NCBI GenBank assembly: GCA_018402685.1
Contig: JAGYIJ010000002.1
Coordinates: 496,001 to 560,000, forward strand
Source of the DNA: Aquiluna sp.
GTDB taxonomy: Bacteria; Actinomycetota; Actinomycetes; Actinomycetales; Microbacteriaceae
Length of the DNA: 64,000 nt
Direction: 5' to 3'
Part shown: positions 1 to 9,833 of the stretch, piece by piece
Position numbering within the stretch: position 1 is the first letter of the stretch
How the letters are laid out: the number at the start of each line of letters is the position of its first letter
Made by a program: the position numbers and the translations under genes
Notes under the pieces: generated by a model
Database searches by the model: none
What the model was told of the DNA's origin: nothing
Seen by the model: the letters and a program-made list of their open reading frames with translations, nothing else

Positions 1-971
1 TTGGTAGTGGACGAATGTCATTTAGATCACAGAGTGAGTCACCAATGGTGATCTCCTCAATACCGGCAACCGCAACGATGTCACCGGCAACGGCCTTCTC
101 GATTGGAAGTCGCTCTAGCGCCTTGGTGCCGAGCAATTCGGTGATCTTCACTGTCTGGGTGGTGCCATCCTGGCGAACCCAGGCAACCTGCTGACCCTTG
201 CGAAGCTCGCCGTTGAAAATGCGCAACAGAGCCAGGCGACCAAGGAATGGTGAGGCATCCAGGTTGGTGACGTGAGCCTGCAGTGGGTGACCCTCCTCAT
301 AGGAGGGTGCTGGAATGAAGTTCAGAATTGCCTCAAACAGCGGCTCTAGGTTCTCGCTGTCAGGCAGGGTGCCATTGTCTGGCTTGTTCAGTGAAGCTCT
401 TCCCTCACGACCCGATGCATAGATAACAGGCAGGTTCAAAATTGCATCGACGTCCAAATCGGGAATGGTGTCATGAAGATCGGATGCCAAACCAAGAAGC
501 AGGTCGTGGCTTTCCTCGACGACCTCGTCGATCCTGGCATCGGGGCGGTCAGTCTTGTTCACTAGCAAGATCACAGGCAGCTTTGATTCCAGTGCCTTGC
601 GCAAGCACAAACCTGGTCTGTGGCAGCGGGCCCTCTGATGCGTCAACCAAAAGCACAACGCCATCAACCATGGATAGACCGCGCTCAACCTCACCACCGA
701 AGTCAGCGTGACCCGGGGTGTCAATAACGTTCAAAACAATTGACTCGCCCTTAGCCGCAGGACCTGAGTAGGTGACGGCAGTGTTCTTGGCAAGGATTGT
801 GATGCCCTTTTCCTTCTCAAGATCTCCCGAGTCCATGACGCGCTCGTCAACGGTGCCGTGAGTGGCAAAGGAGCCGGTCTGGCGCAACATGGCATCAACC
901 AATGTGGTCTTGCCGTGGTCAACGTGAGCAACGATGGCAATGTTGCGCAACGAATTGTTTCTAAGAGTCAT
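1..971 (-). CDS. typA: TypA/BipA ribosome-associated GTPase (partial, frameshifted)
   Basis: This is a translational GTPase of the EF-G-like superfamily that binds 70S ribosomes and helps growth under stress. The start is ATG at 971 and the gene runs off the left edge, so only about 320 of roughly 630 residues are present. The G1 motif AHVDHGKTT and the G3 motif [14 protein letters not shown] identify the G domain. The reading frame breaks near 600-603: after QTRFVL the first frame degenerates, and dropping one base (minus-strand cttgcgcaag to cttcgcaag) restores [11 protein letters not shown] and an open frame to the window edge. I read this as a sequence error. Family assignment is firm. 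Confidence 0.93.
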
Positions 972-1076
972 GAGAAGTAAGCGTTCCTTGCTGGAGGGAA
1001 GCCCGAAGGGCTGCCCTAAGTCTAGAGCCTCAAGGGTGAAAACCCATGAATAGTGTTTTCAAGAGCTGGAATAAAA

Positions 1077-1092
1077 ATACCCCTAGGGGTAT
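1077..1092. promoter_or_regulatory. CsoR/CstR-type operator palindrome
   Basis: ATACCCCTAGGGGTAT is a perfect 16-bp palindrome: a C-tract and a G-tract flanked by AT, the layout recognised by CsoR/CstR/RcnR-family repressors. It overlaps the -10 of the small membrane protein gene that follows, so a bound repressor would block that promoter. No CsoR-family gene lies in the window. The palindrome is seen directly; the regulator is inferred. Confidence 0.65.
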
Positions 1093-1095
1093 TGT
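1090..1095 (+). promoter_or_regulatory. -10 element of the DUF2892-like gene (leaderless)
   Basis: TATTGT ends 7 nt before the ATG at 1103 and no Shine-Dalgarno sequence is present, so transcription should begin at or next to the start codon. Its first bases are the last bases of the 1077-1092 palindrome. Confidence 0.55.
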
Positions 1096-1102
1096 ATGTA
1101 AC

Positions 1103-1360
1103 ATGAAACTAACACCGGTAAACAAGAAGATTTTGACTTTTATGGCATCAACCCCTGGTCGTTGGATCAGGATCTTTGGCGGGGTGACCCTCGCTGCGGT
1201 GGCACTCACCCAGGGCGGTCTGTCACTACTACTTCTGCTCCCAGCGGCATTGATGCTCACCACCGGCATCATGAACTACTGCCCAATGGGCCCGCTCTAT
1301 GGACAAACAATCAAGTCTGGTGAGCTTCTAAAGAAGCTCCAGACCTACGACATGAAGTAA
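1103..1360 (+). CDS. small DUF2892/YgaP-type inner-membrane protein
   Basis: The product is 85 residues with two hydrophobic segments (about residues 21-36 and 39-58), followed by NYCPMGPLYG and a short polar tail. This resembles the DUF2892 (YgaP membrane) family, often linked to rhodaneses and sulfide or metal stress. A longer reading from 1046 is possible, but it would place the operator palindrome inside the coding sequence, so ATG 1103 is preferred. The stop codon abuts the stop of the convergent desaturase (TAA|TTA). The exact biochemical role is unknown. Confidence 0.7.
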   Translation: MKLTPVNKKILTFMASTPGRWIRIFGGVTLAAVALTQGGLSLLLLLPAALMLTTGIMNYCPMGPLYGQTIKSGELLKKLQTYDMK

Positions 1361-2449
1361 TTAGTTCCTAGGTCTTAGCTCAGCAACCATTGGGCAAACA
1401 AATGGGTCTGCGTTGTTGCTGAGCCCCACCTTGTTCAGGTGCTGCATGATCGCCATGTAGCTTTTGGCAAGACCCATCTCGACCAGGGTGATGTTGTTCT
1501 CCTCGCAGAACTTCACGACCAAATCATGCGTCTTTTTGAGGTTTGGCCTTGCCATCGATGGGAACAGGTGGTGTTCAACCTGATAGTTCAATCCACCCAT
1601 CAAGTTGTCCTTCAACCAAGAACCCTTCACGTTTCTAGAAGTTAGAACCTGGCGGGAGAAAAAGTCCAACTTGGAATCCTCAGCAACCAGTGGCATGCCC
1701 TTGTGGTTCGGTGCAAACGCAGCTCCCATGAAGAAGCCAAAGGTCATCATCATGGTGAACCAGAGTGCGACTGCCCAGAATGGGCCAAACATAATTGCAA
1801 AAACAACATAGGGCGCAAGCTGACGAATCATCATCAGTGAGAACTCGAGCAACCTAATGCTCAGCTTGCGATCTTTACGACCAAGCCCCGCAAAAGAATC
1901 CAGCAGCAAGTCAAAACCGGTGAACAAAAGAAGTAGTGGGAAAAAATAACCCTGGCGGTCAGACAGCCAGCGCTCTATGCCCTTCTTGGACTCTTTTGAC
2001 TCTGTGGTGAACGACAGCACGCGAATCGCAATGTCGGGGTCTTGGCCAATCTGGTTTGGCCTTTGGTGGTGCTTGTTGTGTTTGCGCAGCCAAAAACCAT
2101 AAGAGAGACCTGCAAACAGGTTTGCTAGAAACAAACCGGTCCAGTCATTGAGCTTGTTGTTGTGAAAGATCTGCCTGTGAGAAGCCTCATGGGCGATAAA
2201 GCCATACTGTGCACTCACGATCCCGAGCCCACCTACCAACACAAAGGCTGCAATCATCCAAAGCTGGTTTTGGCTACTGAGGCTTGCAATAAACCCTCCA
2301 AGTACCCAAAACCCAACTGCCACAACACTCAGCACCGCAAGGCGGATCATATAAAAGCTTGGCTTCTTAGCCAATAGCCCAGCATCGCGGACCTGGGTCA
2401 AGATACGGTGAAAATTCGTCAGCTGTGGTGCAGTAAGAGTTGCGCTCAT
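1361..2449 (-). CDS. membrane fatty acid desaturase
   Basis: This 362-residue integral membrane di-iron desaturase introduces a double bond into acyl chains and so adjusts membrane fluidity. All three histidine boxes are visible: HEASH at 87-91, HNKHH at 124-128 and VEHHLFP at 291-297. Hydrophobic segments surround residues 35-80 and 170-245. The third box in Q/VEHH form points to the acyl-lipid (front-end/DesA3-like) branch rather than the soluble acyl-ACP type. Regiospecificity cannot be read from the sequence. The gene is a single unit with its own leaderless-type promoter. Confidence 0.9.
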   Translation of the reverse strand: MSATLTAPQLTNFHRILTQVRDAGLLAKKPSFYMIRLAVLSVVAVGFWVLGGFIASLSSQNQLWMIAAFVLVGGLGIVSAQYGFIAHEASHRQIFHNNKLNDWTGLFLANLFAGLSYGFWLRKHNKHHQRPNQIGQDPDIAIRVLSFTTESKESKKGIERWLSDRQGYFFPLLLLFTGFDLLLDSFAGLGRKDRKLSIRLLEFSLMMIRQLAPYVVFAIMFGPFWAVALWFTMMMTFGFFMGAAFAPNHKGMPLVAEDSKLDFFSRQVLTSRNVKGSWLKDNLMGGLNYQVEHHLFPSMARPNLKKTHDLVVKFCEENNITLVEMGLAKSYMAIMQHLNKVGLSNNADPFVCPMVAELRPRN

Positions 2450-2455
2450 TAGCGC

Positions 2456-2461
2456 AGTCTA
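2456..2461 (-). promoter_or_regulatory. -10 element of desaturase gene
   Basis: On the minus strand TAGACT ends 6 nt before the ATG at 2449 with no Shine-Dalgarno sequence, which fits a leaderless transcript. Confidence 0.5.
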
Positions 2462-2502
2462 AGTTGCTCAGATGGCGAGAACTTGTTAGAAAGTCACAGG
2501 AT

Positions 2503-3577
2503 TTAGACGTTAAACCTGAACTCCACCACATCACCGTCTTGCATGACGTAATCCTTGCCCTCCATACGGACCTTGCCAGCTGCCTTGGCATCTGCCATTG
2601 AGCCGGTTTCATCTAGGTCCTTGAAAGAGACAATCTCTGCCTTGATGAAGCCCTTTTCAAAGTCGGTGTGGATAACGCCAGCTGCTTGGGGTGCTTTGGA
2701 GCCCTTGCGAATGGTCCAAGCCCGGGACTCTTTGGGTCCTGCTGTCAAATAGGTCTGAAGACCAAGGGTTTCAAAACCGATTCTTGCAAGTTGGTCAAGA
2801 CCCGACTCTTCTTGGCCTAGTGACTGAAGCAGCTCTGCTGCTTCTTCTTTGTCTAGGTCAATAAGTTCACTCTCGACCTTGGCGTCTAGGAAGACTGCCT
2901 CTGCTGGTGCTACAAGGTCAGCAAGCTGCTTCTTCTTGGCAGGGTCGGTCAAGATCGCTTCATCAACGTTGAACACAAACAGGATTGGCTTTGAGGTCAA
3001 AAGCCCTAGCTCTTTGATTGGGAGCTAGGTCGATATCAGATAGTGACAATGGTTTGCCATCGTTGAGGATCTTCAGGGCCTCATCGATGGTTTCGAGAAC
3101 CTCAGGTCCGACCTTCTTGCCCTTGACCTCTTTTTCAAGTCTTGGTCTTGCCTTTTCTAAGGTCTGCATGTCAGCCAGGATCAACTCGGTGTTGATGGTC
3201 TCAATATCACTGGAGGCATCGACCTTGCCATCAACATGGACAACGTCAGAGTCTGTGAAGCCACGCACCACCTGAGCAATGGCATCGGCTTCACGGATGT
3301 TTGCCAGGAACTGGTTTCCCAAGCCCTCACCAACCGAGGCGCCCTTGACGATGCCGGCAATGTCTACGAAGGAGACTGCTGCCGGCAGGATCTTCTCGGA
3401 CTTGTGGATTTCGGCTAGCCGCTCGAGCCTTGCATCTGGCAGGTTCACCACGCCAATGTTTGGCTCGATGGTTGCGAACGGATAGTTCGCAGCCAGCACG
3501 TTGTTCTTGGTGAGTGCGTTGAAAAGAGTTGACTTGCCTACGTTGGGTAATCCAACGATTCCGATTGTTAGGGCCAT
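2503..3577 (-). CDS. ychF: redox-regulated ATPase YchF (Obg-like), frameshifted
   Basis: YchF is a universally conserved ribosome-binding P-loop ATPase. The G1 motif [11 protein letters not shown] begins at residue 9, the G3 region reads [11 protein letters not shown], and the C-terminal TGS domain ends [11 protein letters not shown]. As sequenced the frame breaks near 3019-3022 after DLAP. Removing one A (minus-strand cccaatcaaa to cccatcaaa) gives [18 protein letters not shown] and a 357-residue protein, the normal length. It is transcribed divergently from the exonuclease gene, with only 31 bp between the two start codons. Confidence 0.95.
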
Positions 3578-3616
3578 TTGCCAAAGTTTATTGGTTCATA
3601 ATTGCCAAATGGCCCT
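3570..3616. promoter_or_regulatory. divergent leaderless promoters of ychF and the exonuclease
   Basis: Two -10 elements face each other in 31 bp: TAAACT (minus strand, 3585-3590), 7 nt before the ychF ATG, and CATAAT (plus strand, 3597-3602), 6 nt before the exonuclease ATG. Both genes start ATGGCCCT with the same upstream CAA, giving a perfect 11-bp inverted repeat at 3570-3580 and 3606-3616. RNA polymerase probably cannot occupy both sites at once. Confidence 0.5.
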
Positions 3617-4178
3617 CGAGTTCGTTGCGATTGATTTTGAAACCGCAAACTCCTCCTCTGCATCTCCCTGTTCTGTTGGTTTAGTCCGGGTAGTTGATGG
3701 TCAAATAACAGAGTCGCTCTCAATGCTTTTTAGACCTCCCTATCCAAACAACTGGTTCCATGAGGGCAACATCAGAGTCCACGGCATTAGACCAGAAGAT
3801 GTTCAGGATGCTCCTGATTTTGAAGAGGCACTGCCAGAGCTGCTGCTATTCACAGAAGGCTTGCCGCTGATTGCCCATAACGCTGGCTTTGACATGGGGG
3901 TGCTACGAGCAGCAGCTGAGGCAGTGCGGTTTGACCTACCGGATCTCACCTATGCGTGCTCCTTGGCGATGGCAAGAAAGACCTACTCCCTTGAGAGCTA
4001 CCGACTCAACGCAGTCGCCTACGCAATTGGTCACGAGGAGTTTCAGCACCATGACGCTCTTGCAGATTCAGATGCCTGCGCCAGGATCACCCTGCACATG
4101 GCTGAGCGGCATGATGCAACTGACTTAGAGAGCCTGCTTTTGGCGACCAAGCAGCGTTTGAAACCGCTAAATGTCTGA
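3609..4178 (+). CDS. DEDDh-type 3'-5' exonuclease (DnaQ-like)
   Basis: The 189-residue protein is a stand-alone exonuclease of the DnaQ/RNase T superfamily. Exo I is FVAIDFETAN (D and E metal ligands), Exo II is HNAGFDMGVL, and Exo III is HHDALADSDACA, with the histidine five residues before the last aspartate (DEDDh). The reading frame is open upstream to 3501, but that part lies antisense inside ychF. ATG 3609, 6 nt after a -10, gives a protein starting directly at the catalytic domain. It may act in DNA proofreading or repair; the substrate cannot be fixed from sequence. Confidence 0.85.
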   Translation: MALEFVAIDFETANSSSASPCSVGLVRVVDGQITESLSMLFRPPYPNNWFHEGNIRVHGIRPEDVQDAPDFEEALPELLLFTEGLPLIAHNAGFDMGVLRAAAEAVRFDLPDLTYACSLAMARKTYSLESYRLNAVAYAIGHEEFQHHDALADSDACARITLHMAERHDATDLESLLLATKQRLKPLNV

Positions 4179-4187
4179 GGCCACTGC

Positions 4188-4193
4188 GATACT
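4188..4193 (+). promoter_or_regulatory. -10 element of rmuC
   Basis: GATACT ends 6 nt before ATG 4200 and no Shine-Dalgarno sequence is visible, which suggests a leaderless transcript. Confidence 0.45.
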
Positions 4194-4199
4194 CGCACT

Positions 4200-5387
4200 A
4201 TGGACGCAATTTCACTTCTAGTTGGCATAGCAATCGGAGCACTGCTCGGTGTTGCCATTGGCTACTTCGTAGCAAAATCGAAAAAGCAGCTTGCCCCCGA
4301 CCTCTCTTCACAGCTGGCAGCAGCCCAAGCCACCGAGACTGAGCTGCGAGTGCAGCTAACGAACCTGCAATCTCAGATCGAGCAGGAGAAGCTCAAGGCT
4401 CAAGAAGAGAACAAGATCTTGGTTCAGCTTGCACCTGTGAAGCAGCAGCTCGAGCAGATGCAAACAGTTGTTGCGCAACTTGAGAAGGAACGCTCCACGC
4501 AGTTTGCATCGATCACCGAGCAGCTGCGCAACGCAGTTGAAACAGACGAGAACCTGCGCAAGCAAACCCAGACCTTGGCTCAAGCCCTCTCCTCCAACTC
4601 TTTGCGCGGAGTCTGGGGTGAGGCGCAGCTTAGAAAACTGGTTGAGCTTGCAGGGCTCATCAAACATGCCGACTTCTCGGAGCAGGCCACCATTGCAACC
4701 GAGGGCGGCTCTGGAAGAGCCGACATGGTCATCAACCTGCCAGGTGGCAAGTCCTTGGCCATTGACTCCAAGGTGCCCTTCAACTCTTACCAAGAAGCCA
4801 GCGCCATCTCAGAGCTTGCAACCGGTGAAGAGCTAGATCGCAGGCGCAGGCTCCTGGAGGAGCACGTCAAGGCAATGCGCAAGCACATCGATGACCTTGG
4901 CTCTAAGGCCTACTGGACCGGGTTGGACTCTTCGCCTGACTTTGTGGTCTGCTTCGTACCATCAGAGTCACTGCTATCGGCAGCACTTGAGCAGGACCCA
5001 GCAATCTTGGAGTACGCATTCAAGAAAAACGTGGCACTTGCCTCTCCCGTGAGCCTGTTCTCGGTATTGAAAACCATCAACTACATCTGGCGTCAGAACG
5101 CCGATGAGTCCCAGATTCGCTCAATGATCAAACTCGGCAAAGAGCTCTATGACCGAGTTGGCAAGGTCGCTCAGGTTGCCGACAAGCTGGGCCGCTCGAT
5201 CAACACCACGGTGAAGGACTACAACGCTTTTGTTAGTTCGCTTGAGAGTCGCATGCTGGTTACGGCAAGAAAGCTCAACGATCTTGACGAGAACGAGCTT
5301 GGTTTAGAGGAGCTGGCAACACCAAAAGTGCTTGAGGAATCCGCTTCTTCAATTACCGCAAAGGAACTCGAGAGCAATCAGGACTAG
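4200..5387 (+). CDS. rmuC: RmuC family DNA recombination protein
   Basis: The 395-residue protein has an N-terminal glycine-rich hydrophobic segment (about residues 4-24), a long Gln/Glu-rich coiled coil (about 35-120), and then the RmuC nuclease-fold core with SLRGVWGEAQLRKLVELAG and LAIDSKVPFNSYQ. In Escherichia coli, RmuC limits DNA inversions at short repeats and has a predicted PD-(D/E)XK fold. The membrane anchor plus coiled coil plus core order is typical. It stands alone between the exonuclease and the sugar-phosphate operon. Confidence 0.9.
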   Translation: MDAISLLVGIAIGALLGVAIGYFVAKSKKQLAPDLSSQLAAAQATETELRVQLTNLQSQIEQEKLKAQEENKILVQLAPVKQQLEQMQTVVAQLEKERSTQFASITEQLRNAVETDENLRKQTQTLAQALSSNSLRGVWGEAQLRKLVELAGLIKHADFSEQATIATEGGSGRADMVINLPGGKSLAIDSKVPFNSYQEASAISELATGEELDRRRRLLEEHVKAMRKHIDDLGSKAYWTGLDSSPDFVVCFVPSESLLSAALEQDPAILEYAFKKNVALASPVSLFSVLKTINYIWRQNADESQIRSMIKLGKELYDRVGKVAQVADKLGRSINTTVKDYNAFVSSLESRMLVTARKLNDLDENELGLEELATPKVLEESASSITAKELESNQD

Positions 5388-5399
5388 GCCATTTATGGC

Positions 5400-5405
5400 T
5401 ATAGT
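5400..5405 (+). promoter_or_regulatory. possible -10 of the kinase/aldolase operon
   Basis: TATAGT is the best -10 upstream of the operon. Initiation near 5412 would put the inverted repeat 5426-5461 in the mRNA leader. No good -35 is seen. Confidence 0.35.
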
Positions 5406-5425
5406 GAATCCCGTTGCGCCTACAA

Positions 5426-5461
5426 AGATGTGAGTGTCTTCGATAGTTTTCACTCACATCT
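5426..5461 (+). promoter_or_regulatory. 11-bp inverted repeat in the leader of the kinase/aldolase operon
   Basis: AGATGTGAGTG (5426-5436) and CACTCACATCT (5451-5461) are perfect complements around a 14-nt spacer. The repeat ends 1 nt before the ribosome-binding site AAGGAG (5463-5468). No U-tract follows, so it is not a terminator. It could be an mRNA hairpin controlling translation or stability, or a repressor operator. Confidence 0.6.
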
Positions 5462-5473
5462 CAAGGAGTCCTA

Positions 5474-6484
5474 ATGGCTGGCAATAATTGCCCAATCGTT
5501 ACTCTCACACCTTCCCCCACACTTGACCGCACCTACTTCGTCAAGAACCTGGTGGAAGGTGGCGTCAACCGTGCTGACAGAGTTGGCGAGGAGCTTGCCG
5601 GCAAGGGCATCAACGTCTCTCGCGGTCTTCACCTAGCGGGCATCCCCGCTCCCGGCATTGTCCCAATTGGAGACGCCGACAAAGGCGTCCTGGAGCGCAC
5701 CGGCTCCGAGTTTCTAACCCCGCTTTGGATTGAGGGAACCCTGAGGGTCTCCACCACCGTCGTCGAATACGACGGACCAACCACCAAGATCAATGAGCAC
5801 CCAAGACCCTTGAAGCAAAGGGACTGGGATGCGGTTGTAGAGCTAACCGATAAGACCGTTCGTGAGAACAAGGCCGAGTGGTTGGTGGTTGCCGGGGCTC
5901 ACCCAGAGATTGACGAGACCGGAGAGGTCATCAACCTTCACTCACTGTTTTTGCGCATGGAAGCCCTCGGGGTCAAAGTAGTTCTAGACACCTCCGGACC
6001 TGCTCTTCGCTATTGGGCCCAGCAGGGCAATGCCACAATCATGAAGCCAAACGCTCATGAGCTTGCCGAGTGCGTAGGGAAAGACCTAACCACCATTGGT
6101 GATGTCATTGATGCAGCCAGGATCCTGAATGACTGGGGCGTGGACTGTGTGATGGCATCGCTTGGTGTTGATGGCATCATCGCCGTCACCAAAACCCACG
6201 CCATCCACGCTTTCACTCCCCCGGTCAAGGTAATCAACACCGTTGGTGCTGGCGACTCGACCATTGCCGGTTTCCTATCGGCAGTTACCGCCCACCCTGC
6301 AGAGCCAGGCGCCTTTGGTGTTGGTTTTGATGTGGCAGAGGGCATTGCCGCTGCGGTGCAGTGGGGTGCTGCGAAGGTGCAGCAGCCAACCAGTGGTCTG
6401 CAGTCCATCGAGAACCTGGTGGAGGCAAGCGTAGATGTCGACCCCGATCGTGAGCGCCTACTAGGCGAACCCGCTAACGCCTAA
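5474..6484 (+). CDS. PfkB-family 1-phosphofructokinase-like kinase
   Basis: This 336-residue ribokinase/PfkB-fold sugar-phosphate kinase belongs to the 1-phosphofructokinase/tagatose-6-phosphate kinase branch. The N-terminal TLTPSPTLDRTYFV and the C-terminal signature VINTVGAGDSTIAGF (anion hole and catalytic Asp) are visible. The strong ribosome site AAGGAG sits 5 nt before ATG 5474. The class II aldolase follows 10 bp later, so the pair probably forms a phosphorylation-then-cleavage step of glycolysis or fructose use. No PTS component is adjacent, so the substrate (fructose-1-P or fructose-6-P) is open. Confidence 0.8.
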   Translation: MAGNNCPIVTLTPSPTLDRTYFVKNLVEGGVNRADRVGEELAGKGINVSRGLHLAGIPAPGIVPIGDADKGVLERTGSEFLTPLWIEGTLRVSTTVVEYDGPTTKINEHPRPLKQRDWDAVVELTDKTVRENKAEWLVVAGAHPEIDETGEVINLHSLFLRMEALGVKVVLDTSGPALRYWAQQGNATIMKPNAHELAECVGKDLTTIGDVIDAARILNDWGVDCVMASLGVDGIIAVTKTHAIHAFTPPVKVINTVGAGDSTIAGFLSAVTAHPAEPGAFGVGFDVAEGIAAAVQWGAAKVQQPTSGLQSIENLVEASVDVDPDRERLLGEPANA

Positions 6485-6494
6485 GGAGGCAACC

Positions 6495-7517
<1,023 letters not shown>

Positions 7518-7539
7518 TAAATCTTCTTAGGGGTCGCGC

Positions 7540-8559
7540 TTAGTGTCTCTTCGACTTATTTGAAGTGTCCTCGCCAGCTGCCTTGAGGTCCTTGCGAAGC
7601 TCTCGTGGCAGTGAGAACTGAATGTCTTCTTCAGCTGTGGTGACGGTTCTTACGTCCCCAAAACCCTTGGTTGCAATGTAGTCAAGAACCTCAGAGACCA
7701 ACACCTCGGGCACTGATGCTCCCGAGGAAACGCCAACTGTTGCTACTCCCTCAAACCACTCATCTAGGATCTCGGTTGCATTGTCCACTCGATATGCGGC
7801 CTTGGCTCCGGCGTCTAGGGCAACCTCAACCAACCGAACGGTGTTTGAGGAGTTTGCTGACCCAACAACCAGAACCAAATCGCTGCCCGCTCCGACCTTC
7901 TTGATTGCAACCTGGCGGTTCTGGGTTGCGTAGCAGATGTCATCACTTGGAGGATTCTGCAGGGTTGGGAACTTCTCGCGAATCTTGAGGACTGTCTCCA
8001 TGGTCTCGTCGACCGACAAAGTGGTCTGAGAAAGCCAGATCACCTTGTTTGGGTCTTTGACCTTGGCGTTTTTGATATCTTCCTCGCCATCGATGAGCTG
8101 AACCAGATCTGGGGCTTGGCCCGCGGTTCCCTCTACCTCTTCGTGGCCTTCGTGGCCAACAAGAAGGATGTCATAGCCCTCTTTTTCAAACCTTTGGACT
8201 TCTCTGTGGACCTTGGTAACAAGCGGGCAGGTGGCATCAATGGTTTGCTGGTTGCGCTCCTCGGCGGCCTTCACGACCGCCGGGGATACTCCGTGAGCGG
8301 AGAAGATCATGATGCAACCCTCTGGGGCTTCATCCACCTCTTCAACAAAGATTGCGCCGCGACGCTCTAGGGACTCAACAACGTGCTTGTTGTGGACGAT
8401 CTGCTTGCGAACGTAGACCGGTGCTCCGTAGTGATCCAATGCTTTCTCAACCGCAATGACCGCGCGGTCAACGCCGGCGCAATAACCTCTGGGTGCTGCC
8501 AGCAGCACCTTCTTTGCGGGTTCTTTGTCGACGGTGGCGTTATTGTTGATGGAAATCAC
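7540..8559 (-). CDS. ispH: 4-hydroxy-3-methylbut-2-enyl diphosphate reductase
   Basis: IspH (LytB) is the Fe-S enzyme of the last step of the MEP isoprenoid pathway, making IPP and DMAPP from HMBPP. The three cluster cysteines are recognisable in [16 protein letters not shown] and [18 protein letters not shown] carries a substrate histidine. The 339-residue length is normal. The start is GTG at 8559, 6 nt after a -10. ispE and a cis-prenyltransferase occur elsewhere in the window, consistent with an active MEP route. Confidence 0.95.
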   Translation of the reverse strand: MISINNNATVDKEPAKKVLLAAPRGYCAGVDRAVIAVEKALDHYGAPVYVRKQIVHNKHVVESLERRGAIFVEEVDEAPEGCIMIFSAHGVSPAVVKAAEERNQQTIDATCPLVTKVHREVQRFEKEGYDILLVGHEGHEEVEGTAGQAPDLVQLIDGEEDIKNAKVKDPNKVIWLSQTTLSVDETMETVLKIREKFPTLQNPPSDDICYATQNRQVAIKKVGAGSDLVLVVGSANSSNTVRLVEVALDAGAKAAYRVDNATEILDEWFEGVATVGVSSGASVPEVLVSEVLDYIATKGFGDVRTVTTAEEDIQFSLPRELRKDLKAAGEDTSNKSKRH

Positions 8560-8565
8560 CCTGCA

Positions 8566-8571
8566 ATTCTA
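8566..8571 (-). promoter_or_regulatory. -10 element of ispH
   Basis: On the minus strand TAGAAT ends 6 nt before GTG 8559, the spacing expected for a leaderless mRNA. It sits in the 35-bp divergent gap to xseA. Confidence 0.5.
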
Positions 8572-8594
8572 CTCAAGCACTTAGGAGGCCCTAA

Positions 8595-9833
8595 TTGGAT
8601 CAATTAGCGCCTCAATCCTCTCAATCAAAAGTGAGTAGTGAACATTCCCCCTGGCAAGTTTCGCAACTTTCCAGGTCACTCAAGGATTGGATCGACAAGC
8701 TTGGCCGAGTCTGGGTCGAGGGAGAACTGCAGTCATTTTCTGAAAAGGGTGGCAATGTCTTTGGGTCCTTGCGGGACTTAGATGTCGAAAACGCCATTGA
8801 GATTCACTCCTTTGCAAACTCCGGTGCCGAGATTGAACTTGGTCTGAAACAGGGCGACCGGGTGGTGGCTCTTTTGCAACCAGTGTTCTGGCCCAAAAAC
8901 GGCAAGCTCACCATGCGAATTGGCGCGATGCACAAAGTTGGTCTTGGCGAGCTTTTGGAGCGCATCGAAAAACTCAAGCAGCAACTGATTGCTGAGGGTC
9001 TCACTGACCCTGCAAGAAAAAAACCACTGCCATTTCTTCCCAATCGAATTGGGCTCATCACCGGAGCGAAGTCCGATGCCGAAAAGGACATCTTGCAAAA
9101 TGCCAAACTCCGCTGGCCAGATGTCCAATTTGAAGTGATCAACACATTGGTGCAGGGCGACAGGGCAGCGGGAGAGATCATCATGGCACTGGGGCAACTA
9201 GATGCCATGGAAGAAGTTGATGTCATCATCGTGGCTCGAGGTGGTGGTTCATTCCAAGACCTACTGCCCTTTAGCGATGAGCGCTTGGTGAGGGCAGCAG
9301 CAGCGCTTTCCAAGCCGCTGGTCTCTGCCATTGGCCACGAAAACGACTCTCCGCTGTTGGACCTGGTAGCCGATCTTCGCGCCTCCACCCCAACAGATGC
9401 CGCCAAGCGAGTGGTTCCCGATGTAGTTGAAGAGCGCAAGAACCTCAAGCTGATGCGAGAGCGAGCCTGGTATCGAGTTTCAAGTTATGTGGATGCTCAG
9501 CTGCAGTTGATCACCTCGATTCGCACCAGGCCGGTTCTTGCTTCACCTTTTGGTTTTATTGACGCCCAGCAAGAACAACTCACCATGTTGACAAGGCGAA
9601 TCAGAGAGATCTTTGATTATCGCTTGAAGGTTTCTGCCTCAGAGATCAAAGAGCTCAGGGCCAGCGCTAGTGCGCTGAGCCCGAAGCTGACCCTAGAGCG
9701 CGGCTACAGCGTTCTGATGGATGACAAGGGCAACCGGGTCTCTAAGCTCAAAAAGGACTCAAAGTTCACTGTTATTACAAAGGATCAGGAAATTTCAGCA
9801 AGCGCTGATGCGGTTAAGGAGAGAGATGTCTAA
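8595..9833 (+). CDS. xseA: exodeoxyribonuclease VII large subunit
   Basis: The 412-residue catalytic subunit of ExoVII degrades single-stranded DNA. It has an N-terminal OB fold (about 20-120) and the family core with VARGGGSFQDLLPFSDE and SAIGHENDSPLLDLVADLRA. A coiled-coil region follows, and then a short C-terminal segment around LERGYSVL. The start is TTG 8595, set by the strong ribosome site TAGGAGG. It overlaps xseB by 8 nt, so the two subunits are translationally coupled. Confidence 0.95.
   Translation: MDQLAPQSSQSKVSSEHSPWQVSQLSRSLKDWIDKLGRVWVEGELQSFSEKGGNVFGSLRDLDVENAIEIHSFANSGAEIELGLKQGDRVVALLQPVFWPKNGKLTMRIGAMHKVGLGELLERIEKLKQQLIAEGLTDPARKKPLPFLPNRIGLITGAKSDAEKDILQNAKLRWPDVQFEVINTLVQGDRAAGEIIMALGQLDAMEEVDVIIVARGGGSFQDLLPFSDERLVRAAAALSKPLVSAIGHENDSPLLDLVADLRASTPTDAAKRVVPDVVEERKNLKLMRERAWYRVSSYVDAQLQLITSIRTRPVLASPFGFIDAQQEQLTMLTRRIREIFDYRLKVSASEIKELRASASALSPKLTLERGYSVLMDDKGNRVSKLKKDSKFTVITKDQEISASADAVKERDV

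Noticed and set aside
1046-1102. Longer N-terminus of the DUF2892-like protein
   Set aside because: It would place the palindromic operator and the -10 inside the coding sequence and adds no family-like residues.
4356-4793. 145-codon antisense frame inside rmuC
   Set aside because: Leucine-rich antisense of a coiled-coil gene; no ribosome site and no recognisable domain.
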